Positions 55,780 through 64,000 of a stretch of 64,000 nucleotides of DNA are shown here, piece by piece (within the stretch, counting starts at the first letter, position 1; every line of letters starts with the position of its first letter). The stretch is from Gnetum montanum (Eukaryota; Streptophyta; Gnetopsida; Gnetales; Gnetaceae). Position numbers and translations under genes: made by a program. A model generated the notes under the pieces. It was given only the letters and a program-made list of their open reading frames with translations. It made no database searches and was not told where the DNA came from. The DNA lies in the NCBI GenBank assembly GCA_015680685.1, contig MNCI01007769.1, positions 308,042 to 372,041 on the forward strand. Reading direction: 5' to 3'.

Positions 55780-56900
55780 TAATTCTATCATAAGTGGTAG
55801 GTGATCAGATGGTCTTGTTTGGGATGGGCGTGATCTTGATTCTTCTAAAATTCATTTTTAGAAATCAACTCTAGTAACTTGGTAACTTCAAAGAATTAAA
55901 CATTGTACCAAATATAATCCGAAGTCTCAATGAAGAATGTTGTTGATCCATCCTTATTAATCATAATAGAGTAATCAGTAAATTGTGGTTCTTGATTAGT
56001 GTTATCCTTCAACATCATTTGTTCTTGAATTATAGAGTCTAATTTATCTACTAAAGATTCAAAGTAAGAAAAATATGCACTAGTTAATGGAATTGCATGC
56101 TAAGTTGATGAAAAAATATTCTTCAAGTCAGGTTCATCTTGCAAAGATTTCTTTATAGATCCATATTTTAAGAATTGATAAACACTACTTCCAAATTTTG
56201 CATTGAAGTCTCCACAAAGAATAAATGGAGCTAAATTAGTATAAATTAGTAATAAATTATTCATGAAACTTTCTTGTATTTTCTTAATCAAATATGCTCC
56301 TTGACATAGTCCAACATCTAAACATACTGGTTTGGAAATAAAATATGCATACACTTCTTAATAACTAAATTTTTAAAATAAATGCCAAGGCTATGTGAGT
56401 TTTCCAAAATCTTGACTAATATTTTCTTTTCATTGCTTAAAGTTTTGGAATTTAAAAAATAATATTTTCTATAATTCATTCAAATATTTATACCAATTTA
56501 TACTTGGCTTCTTTAAAAAAGATTGCACAATCATCCATGTTGTGATTTCTACAACATGCTAATCTATATGGCTTAAAAGAAGAACTCTCATAGGAACCTT
56601 TTTGCTTGTAAATACCTCTACATCCCATATTTTCCATGTTTTTTTGGAATTGGTATATAAATTATCATGGCAAGACTTCTTGTAAGCATAAGACATCAAC
56701 ATCAAAATCTTGTAATTTTGCTAAAATGTGTCGATATCGATATTCATGCTAATCTAAGGCCCATGATGGACATAGCAGATATTTTTTCTTACTCACTAGG
56801 GATCCTACTAGAATTTTGTATGTTGCAACTTTTATTTTCATTCTTGGATTCTTGTTTGGATCATTTCTATTCATGAGTATCATACTTCTTCTCGAAATGA
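55780..56900 (-). pseudogene. CCR4/Angel-type deadenylase fragment carried by G
   Basis: The minus strand, in pieces separated by stops and frameshifts, follows the order of the EEP nuclease domain. KIKVATYKILVGSLV gives the usual TYNIL motif with Asn changed to Lys. DVLCLQEV gives the catalytic Glu, GIYKQKG and DDCAIFFKEAKYKLV match the Gly-Cys-Ala-Ile-Phe block, and ILCGDFNAKFGSSVYQFL is the GDFN active-site motif. EPQFTDY, a degraded SDYIWY in place of LDYIF, and KQDHLITYHL for the terminal SDHLPL complete it. The family removes mRNA poly(A) tails or related phosphates. About 330 residues in 1.1 kb with no intron fits capture from spliced mRNA. The N-terminal region of host CCR4 proteins is absent. 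The strand is the same as that of G. Confidence 0.75.
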
Positions 56901-58060
56901 GATTTTGAGTCTCCATGTTGTTTTGCCCTATATTTTGATTGCAGGATTGATTAACATACCCTTTTCTTGATGGTTGAAGATTGTTCTGTTTCCTCAACTA
57001 ATTCTCAAACTAATACATCAACTGATCTTAAACTAATACATTGACTAATTCATTAAATAATAATCAACTAATACTAATACAACAACTAATTCTCCAACTA
57101 ATGTAACTACATTATCTAATTTTATAACTACATTATCAAATTTTAATAATATTGAATAACATCAAATAATTTTAGTAATATGTAAGTATATTATATAATT
57201 CTTAATGACCTTTTCTACCCTTCTTAAGAACATTGACTTTGGTAGTGTAATTACTGACATGCCATAGTGATCTTAAGACTATCTCTAAGGGTTATGCACT
57301 AAATCTTAAAGCCTAAAAGGTTAAATTTATAATATCATCAAATTATTGGGTGCTTAGTTGATAAATCTAACCTCACAATTGAGTTTAAAATGGTGGAAAA
57401 TGTTGAAAATGACTATTCATATGTTGAATATGAATATTATATGCTTGAGTTATGTAAAAATTAAACTTTTAAGGATGTTGAGGTACTATATCAGGTAGGG
57501 AGTAAAATCTAATTTTTAACATTTCCTGGGATGGATCTAACTTTACCATTGTGTCCAAAATGTCAAAAACTATAGGAAATGACTCTTCATTTGCCAAAAA
57601 ATGCTTCCAAAATCAAAATTTATGGTTTCTAGTGTCTAGCACCTTTGGCATGAAACATGAGACTTCCCAAAAGATCACCCATTCTAGTTCTACTCTGCCA
57701 TGCTTAATTGTGGAATTTTTGTCTCTATTGTTACAAATGTGTGAAATTCAAATTTTGAAAACCATTTTTGAAAAATCTTAATTTAAATTAAACATTTGAT
57801 GATAGAATTTTAAATTTTCCATCAATTAATGAAAATTTCAATTTTTTCATTAGGTGATGCAGAATTTGCCATTTTTGTGTCAATGGTAACAATGGACATA
57901 GTGGCATGCTAGTAGTGGCCTAGGTGGCTATCATGTTGCTAAGCAGTGGATGGTATTAGGGCAAAGAACATAGATAAGACAAGCAATGTGGAAAATGAAG
58001 GTGTGCATCAATGGTGACGATGGTGAAATTGGTGAAAAAGGGATTCTGTTGGGTGGTGTG
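56901..58060. other. G interior without recognisable genes
   Basis: AT-rich, with runs such as ACTAATACATCAACTAAT repeated loosely at 57,000-57,170. No convincing coding sequence. Just upstream of the CCR4-like start on the minus strand is Asn/Arg-rich text (56,880-56,997) of unknown origin. Confidence 0.4.
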
Positions 58061-58345
58061 GCCTAGGCCTATGTAGCCCCATTTTAGGGCTTTCATGCCC
58101 CATACTTAGGCTTTTGTAGAATTATTTAGGTCATACATAGCCTATTATTAGGCTTGCATGGCCCATTATTAGGCTCCCACGACCCTTTTCTAGGGCCTAC
58201 GTTGCCCTTTTTTTGGGCCTACATGGCACTTTTTTGAGCTTGTGCAACCCTTATTGAGGCCTATGCGGCCCTCTCTATGGCTTGTGTGGTCCTCCTTGGG
58301 GTGCACACATCCCTCCACATGGTTTTCATGGCCCCAAACAAGGCT
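58060..58345. repeat. GGCCTACATGGCCC-type minisatellite in G
   Basis: About ten degenerate units of 27-30 bp around GGGCCTACATGGCACTTTTT. Related text recurs at 58,875-58,950. Confidence 0.7.
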
Positions 58346-58384
58346 AGCATAGCCCCAAAATGAGGTCATTATCTATGGTGTAGG

Positions 58385-58545
58385 AGGTAGTTTCTAGTGT
58401 TGAGGGAGGCAACTAATGATGATGAAAAAGGTAGTTTGTGGTAGCACATGAGGTGGTTTATGGTAGCATGAGAGGTAGTTTTCAATGGCAAAAAAGGTGG
58501 GTTGTGGTAGTGTGGAAGGTAATTTTTGATGATATGGGAGGCAGT
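58385..58545. repeat. GAGGTAGTTT minisatellite in G
   Basis: Five degenerate units of about 30-33 bp containing (G)AGGTAGTTT(A/G)(T/G)GGTAGCA. It explains the long Leu/His-rich frames on the minus strand, which are not genes. Confidence 0.65.
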
Positions 58546-59721
58546 GATCTACAACATCGATGGGTAACAATGACGTAGTCAATGATGGCTATGAAAAGAA
58601 TGTGATCAAGATTTTGTGATGAAAATGGTAGGTAGGGAAATGGTGCAAGTTTTAGGAATGGTAGTTGTAGGATAGTTCTATAGTAGGAAATATCATGATA
58701 GGAGAGCGGTGGTACGTGTAGGTGGCGATGGTTGTGGATTAGTAGAAGAGCATGCCATAGGTGCAAGCACGAGTGGAAATAGCTATGGATTAGCAACTCT
58801 AGAGGTGGTAGTAGTGGTGAAAATAATGGTGTGGGTAGATAGAGGCAAAGGTGGGGGTTTTTGTTGCTGAGCATGGCTAGCATAGGCCTACATGGCACTT
58901 GTAGGGCTAGCGCAACCCCTATAGGGCCATTGCGGTCCTTCCAAGGCTGCATGATCTATAAATTTTTATTTTTTATTTTTTATTTTTTATTTATTTTTAA
59001 AAAGTGAGGGTGTTGGGGTTTGAACATACATGCTCCTACTTAATTTTTTTATTTAAATAATAATATACACACACATATATATATTAATACATGTATAACA
59101 AAAAACTTTAAATACCAATATCTCTCAAACCATAAGTTCTATAGAAAGGAAATTTGTTCAATTGAAATTATGTCGACAAGAACTATGTATTGGACATGGT
59201 TTTAGGTTTACAAATTAAAGTTAATTTTTTAGAAATTAAAAGGACCAAAGTAGCCTATTTTATTGAATTTACATTTATAGGCTGACCTATGGTAACTTGA
59301 AATCTTCTAGATTACTTGAATAGTGAATTTCAACAAAACCAAAAATCAATTCAAGTCATGGTTACTAACGTTTTAGGAGGAACTTAAAAATGATCTTAAT
59401 CAATTACTATTTATAGTATTAAGATGGGTAAGAGTTACTTGGACTAGTGTATCATTGTCTTACCAACATCTCTTATAATTGATGAATCTTGATGGGGTGT
59501 GATCAAATCTTGGTTAGTTAATGATATCCATGAAATAATTTTTTTGGTTGCTAAGATATAGATGCCTAATCCTTTGTTTATGAAATCAATGGAAAGGTAT
59601 CTTCTAACATACATCATAGGCATATGGTACATCTAGTGATGATGAATGGATTTCCATGTGTTGTGGCTTCTAGGTTCATGTTGTAGTTGGCCCATGGTCC
59701 TGAATGACCCTTGTGTCATGG
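58546..59721. other. G leader region
   Basis: No recognisable gene. A TTTTTATTTTTTATT run at 58,962-58,995 and a TATATATA run near 59,075 are simple-sequence. It adjoins the primer-binding site. Confidence 0.4.
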
Positions 59722-59738
59722 TTTGCTCTAATACTAAT
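59722..59738 (-). other. Primer-binding site of G
   Basis: The minus strand reads TTAGTATTAGAGC directly after the LTR end, 10 of 12 with the classic initiator-Met site TGGTATCAGAGC. This differs from the site type of A, B and E, so G belongs to another family. Confidence 0.7.
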
Positions 59739-60308
59739 TGTGGCATCCCATCCCTAGATATCATGGAAAACATCAAATGTATAATATATTAGACATTATT
59801 CATATGAAGAAAATATACCAAATGCAAAATATATGTGATATTTGACATTATGTATAAAGAAAATAATAGAAAAAATGTAGAAAGATGAAGAAAAGAATGC
59901 TTTATTGCTATGGAATAGTGTATCCAGATTGTGCTATGAGTGTTCATTGAGGTTCTTTTCCTTTGGAATCTATTTCTTAGAGTCAATCTAACACTACCAC
60001 CATAGTTAGGCCTATAACCCAGCTGAAAGGGATGGCCAATCCACTTTCTATTCCACTTCATCCAACTTTCCATGACTTGCCTACATTGGTTTTACCACTT
60101 CATGCTAGCATGACCTCTAACCCTAGGTATAAATGCCTTAGGTCAAACAACCAAAGCTTACCTTAAGAGACATGTCCATTATTACAATGCATCCTTTTGG
60201 GTCTTAATCAAAACTACCCTTTTGGGTCTTGTTAAGATGATAATAACACTTGTTATGAAGAGACAACATCTTCATTAGGCAACATCATTTGGAAATGGGG
60301 ATGTGACA
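59739..60308 (-). mobile_element. 5' LTR of G
   Basis: Starts (minus strand) TGTCACATCCCC at 60,308 and ends GGGATGCCACA at 59,739. Confidence 0.85.
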
Positions 60309-61795
60309 CTAGATGTCAAAATAGTTTTAGCTTTGGATCCCAAGTGCCTTTGAAAATGAGATCTAAGGCACCTTGGATGATGTGGCTAATCACCTAAGGA
60401 CTTATAAAAGTGTAAAATAGCGACATAAACATAAATTTAAATGAAAATGTAACTGAAACTGTAGATCTAGAATGGAAAAAGACCTAGAAATAGAAAGATG
60501 AAACTCAAATCTATAGAATAAATGAACTATAGTTTTATTAAAATTTGAAAATAAAGTAGCATCTTTAAGAAGTATAGATTTTATGTTAAGTGCACAAGAA
60601 GTTTCTTCAAGGAGTTTGAAGTCTTTTGGAGCTTATGGACTGCACTTGGAACTCCACAATTTAGATAGTTTCCAACTCTAATTTCTAGCAACTCTACACT
60701 GGTTTCCACTAGAATTAGTAATAAGGCCATAAATGAGTTTTCCATCTTTGGTGCAATGGTATTACATGAAAGTCATTATGCCAAGCATAGTTACTAGATT
60801 ATGTTGCTAAAAGAGGTTGCAAGGTCATAAGGTTCTTTGGGTTACAAAAATGCCAAATGCTATTGATGTTTTCTGTCAAGGTTGTAGAATGAAATAAGAT
60901 GTTTATCTTGGATTTTTATAGGGATGAAATTGCTTATTTTAGGGCCTACACATCACTGTCCTAATTAGTAATAGACTAATGTCAATTGGTACTTGGTAAC
61001 GGTTACACCTTTTAGCATAATTACCATTTATAGCAAGTTTGGAATACACTGTAGTTACTAGCATCCATCCATTTACAATAAATAGTAAATGGACTTTTGT
61101 GACTATGCTAAAACCATACCAACTACGTTGGTCTTGGTAGACTACACTAAAGTTGTTGGGAAATTTTGGAAAATATGGAAAATTTGGAAAACATGGAAAG
61201 TATAGAAAATGCTAGAATTTAAGAAAAATGTTGAAACAGGTAAAATTGACAAAACCACTAGAAACTGTTATCTATGCTAGTCATGTTGTAATTATTGAAG
61301 ACTTGGGGTGACTATGCTATTCACTATTGGAAAACTAGAAATGAAAATGAAATTTGAAAATAACACCAATTTCAAAATGGAAAATTTTGCCAATTCTAAA
61401 ATGGAAAATGCTACCAATTCCAAAATGAAAAATCCGAATAGTTTCAACACTACATCTTCATTGGATTTTATGATGGCTATGCTACATTGGAAATGGAAAA
61501 TCCCATCAATTCCATGTACACTAGAGGCTATACCCCTATAAAAGCCCATGAAAATGATATTTTTGGTTATTCCGAAGGCATTTTCAGCCTTCCCAAGCCC
61601 AAATATAGACATGAGATACCTTTTCTCCCTTGTAAAGTTAGGCAATAACAACTTTTGAGACATTTGCATCCCCAAAAGCTAAAGTATGCAAGATTGTAGC
61701 TCATGGACTACAAATCTTACATTTACAATAAAAGCTTGTCTCAAGTAGGGAAATGAAGGTTATAATTTACAACATGAAATTTTGGTGTTGTTTCA
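60309..61795 (-). mobile_element. 3' LTR of element F
   Basis: The minus strand starts TGAAACAACACCAAAATTTC at 61,795, after a polypurine tract. Its U5 side (60,318-60,400) matches the E LTR remnant. The outer end lacks the last 40-60 bases present in E, as if G had inserted near the end. It contains AACTACGTTGG and ACTATGCTA remnants of the family's U3 motif and a run of AAAATGGAAAAT repeats at 61,320-61,440. Confidence 0.65.
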
Positions 61796-61811
61796 TTGAT
61801 CCCTCTTTGTT
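61796..61811 (-). other. Polypurine tract of element F
   Basis: The minus strand reads AACAAAGAGGGATCAA before TGAAACAACACC. Confidence 0.75.
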
Positions 61812-62789
61812 AATATTTGAAGTATTAACCTAAGAGACATCAACAAAGAATAAAAAAAACCACTACAGGTCCATCACAAACTTTCCCACTTTGTTCTTAA
61901 TCCAATAGTGTTAACCCATGCCAAAGAGTGCTTCTGATGATGGAATGAGGTTATGATAAGGGCTATCATTGGCTATAGAAAAATTATTATGAGGGCTAAT
62001 AATGAATTTTAAATGTTGGCATCATGGCTACATCCATGGCTATGACACTTTGTTTAATCAATGTGGCCTTTGCACTTCATGTTTTGAAGTGTTGGTAACT
62101 CAGGAATACATTTGAGAAATCAACACTTCACTCCAAGGCTTCTTTCATTATTAGGTTTATTTCTTTCCATGTTCAAAGCCATTGGTTTGTTCTTTTAGGC
62201 TTCATTAGTTGTTCAAATTCTTGGTAATTTTTTTACCATTTTTTAAGGATGAAACCTTCATTAGGCTTTGTTACCAAGGTTGAATTTGATTTGGTTTTCT
62301 CATTGAATGATGTGTGCTACACTCAATGGACTTGATGGTGGAGCATGATGAAGGAGATGTTAAATAGTCATAATGCATAAATATTAAACATTGTTCATCA
62401 TTGCTACTCAAGGGTAAGGAAGGTTATGATCAAGCTATGGGGTTGTGCTCAAGGAGTGGTAATGAAAATGATGCGAAAAAAACACTCTTGGTATGGTATT
62501 ATACACTCATTAGATCTTACACATTGAGGTCACATGGTGACTTTCTACTATAATGCGTTGTACCTCTTACATGACTCTAAGCTACATCTTGCAAGCACAA
62601 CTCCAAGAGAACAAGAAAGCCACATAAATAAGTCATGTTTTTATAGTAAAATGCATAAGGCCATACAAGATAATCAACAAATCAAGCTATCCAAGATTAC
62701 CAATGTTACAAAGTTTCATAGTTCATCTATTATGCAAAAATAGGTTATGAAGGCTCACTTATTATTTATTATTGACATCTATTATTGGT
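61812..62789 (-). other. 3' untranslated region of element F
   Basis: Related in inverse orientation to 1-770 (element X). No tandem-repeat block of the TAAACTGGC type and no gene seen. Confidence 0.5.
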
Positions 62790-64000
62790 TTCCACAAGCT
62801 ACATGTAATAGGGCTTTAGATAGAAATGATTGATTGGATTGGCCAACTCATTTTCTTTCATGTTTGCTATCTTGAAGGCTCTGTTATCATAGGCCTTAGT
62901 GATTAAGAAAGGCCCTTTCCAGTTGGCTATGAATTCATCTACATGCTCATGGATAGCTTTGACGACAAGGTCACCTTCCTAATCTTACACTTCTTTAGGT
63001 TCTGGTCATGTTGTTGTTTCTACCTCTCTTGGTGTCGCTCAATGTGGGTAAGCATTTACACCCATTGCTCCTCCACCAAGTCTAGGTCCATGATGCATAG
63101 CTTCTTATTTTGTTCATTGCTGATGAATTTTGATAAGGCTGCTCAAAGGGATGGTACCTATAATTCAAGAGGTAAAATAACTTCAAAATCATAAACCAGG
63201 CTATTTGGGATTACACTAGTTGTGATTAAATAGGTTGTTCTATAAGTCCAAGCAGATGGACAAGCTATTCATGCCACTTGCATTTATTGTTGTTAAGCAT
63301 CTTCTTGAGTAAGTTGATAATGGCCTTATTGCTTACTTCATCTTCTCCATTGGCTTCAGGGTAATATGGTGATAAGAAGGAGTGTTTAATGCCTAGGTTG
63401 TGACAAAACATTTCCCTTTCTTACTTGCTAAACTATGATCGATTGTTTATGAATATGGTCATAGGTATGCCAAAACAAGCTACTATGTTATCAAGTATAA
63501 ATGTATAGACTTGTTTAGATGTTATCCTTCTTAGGATAATAGCTTCAACCCACTTTGTGAAGTATTTGATTGTAGTGATGATAAAGCTATGACCTATAGA
63601 AGAATTAGGCATTATAGGTCCAATGATATCCAGCTCCCACTATTGCAATGACCAAGTTACCTATGTGGTGTGTAACTTAGTTGGTAGTACATGTATAGGG
63701 TTACTATGTTGTTGGCACATATCATATGCTTTGAACTTCAATAGCCAACTTCTTTCCATATAGGACTAGTAATAGCCTAATCATCTAACCTTAGTGACCA
63801 TGGCTCTAGGTCCTATATGTTTCCCACACACACCCTCATGAACATTACTCTAGGAGTGTTTAGGATTTGGTTTTACCCAAGCACACTAATAATATGCCAT
63901 CATAGGATCATCAACATAATATGTTATTTCCTACTATGACATCTCCTTTTGATCAATGTATAGTATCCTTTTTAGTAGCAATCAAGCCTTGTGAAGTTAA
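62790..64000 (-). pseudogene. Integrase C-terminal half of element F
   Basis: Parallel to the C integrase at 22.36-23.5 kb. The GPF/GPY module lies near 62,900 (NWKGPF), then text for SLV-type and WHE-type blocks, then the catalytic core toward 63,400-63,700 (a Tyr-tract equivalent to FTKWVEA near 63,540) and the zinc domain toward 63,780. Stops and frameshifts are frequent. The element continues beyond the window. Confidence 0.7.

Larger units (their letters stand above)
54749..60308 (-). mobile_element. Element G: complete 5.56-kb non-autonomous LTR retrotransposon
   Basis: Two LTRs of about 560 bp (54,749-55,304 and 59,739-60,308), ends TGTCACATCCCC..GGGATGCCACA on the minus strand. A polypurine tract next to the 3' LTR and a primer-binding site like initiator-Met tRNA next to the 5' LTR fix the orientation. 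The 4.43-kb interior has no gag, RT or integrase. It carries a CCR4-type reading frame and minisatellites. The five bases on either side (CCAAG and CTAGA) do not match, so the target duplication is decayed or one end is misplaced. Confidence 0.8.

Noticed and set aside
55780-56900. LINE-type endonuclease as the source of the GDFN motif
   Set aside because: Flanking blocks (GIYKQKG, DDCAIFFK, SSVYQFL, EPQFTDY) follow CCR4/Angel order and there is no LINE reverse transcriptase nearby.
58482-58952. 156-codon minus-strand frame, Leu/His-rich
   Set aside because: It covers minisatellites of element G; length is explained by repeat composition.

Overview
The window looks like intergenic DNA of a plant with a very large, repeat-filled nuclear genome. 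Conifer-like is my guess, and the species cannot be read from the sequence. I see no intact host gene, tRNA, rRNA or CRISPR. Almost everything is decayed Ty3/gypsy LTR retrotransposon of the Tat/Ogre type: gag, retropepsin, RT, RNase H, a second RNase H and integrase, with arrays of short tandem repeats in the untranslated parts. Many stops fit C-to-T decay of CAG, CGA or TGG codons, as expected of old methylated transposons.

The best reading is a nested pile. Element E (minus; gag-protease, about 2.15-6.69 kb) is cut on the left by the 3' end of element X (plus; LTR 0.79-2.14 kb) and on the right by element A (plus; LTR from about 6.7 kb, gag 9.4-11.4 kb). A is interrupted at 11,443 by the 5' LTR of element B (plus). 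B carries gag, protease and a tandem repeat up to 20.02 kb. Its gag is split by a 3.57-kb insertion D (14,329-17,897) with a perfect 5-bp target duplication; D carries an aminoacylase-1 fragment. At 20,023 element C (minus) begins: 3' LTR, polypurine tract, integrase, two RNases H, RT, antisense gene, protease and gag, up to 32.99 kb. A 5.3-kb block (32,991-38,298) then repeats a second pol block (42,260-47,432). B appears to resume with an antisense gene at 38.3-42.0 kb, pol at 42.6-46.1 kb, and a 3' LTR at 47.6-49.5 kb. A seems to resume at 49.5-54.7 kb. Element F (minus; integrase and 3' LTR, 60.3-64 kb) and element G (minus, 54,749-60,308, complete with two LTRs) fill the right end. G carries a decayed CCR4/Angel-type deadenylase reading frame.

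The most interesting item is a gene family inside these retrotransposons. Between protease and RT, on the strand opposite to gag-pol, each of three diverged elements (C 26.5-31.3 kb, B 38.3-42.0 kb, A 49.5-52.5 kb) carries a multi-exon gene. All three share exon 1 length, exon 2 and 3 boundaries, intron phase and protein similarity; copies C and B also have a TATA box. Exons 2-3 encode what looks like an FCP1/NIF-type HAD phosphatase domain. Its catalytic Asp motif is replaced by Glu in all three copies and its late Asp-Asp motif is lost. The C-terminal part is acidic and then coiled-coil-like. In each host element the gene's promoter side or first intron shares short palindromic repeat motifs with that element's own LTR. 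This looks like an antisense, spliced, possibly catalytically dead phosphatase-like accessory gene of a retrotransposon lineage.

Three single N bases (13,513; 32,455; 33,810) look like unresolved contig joins. At least one explains an apparent protease deletion and another a false local duplication, so the 33-38 kb block needs checking against raw reads.
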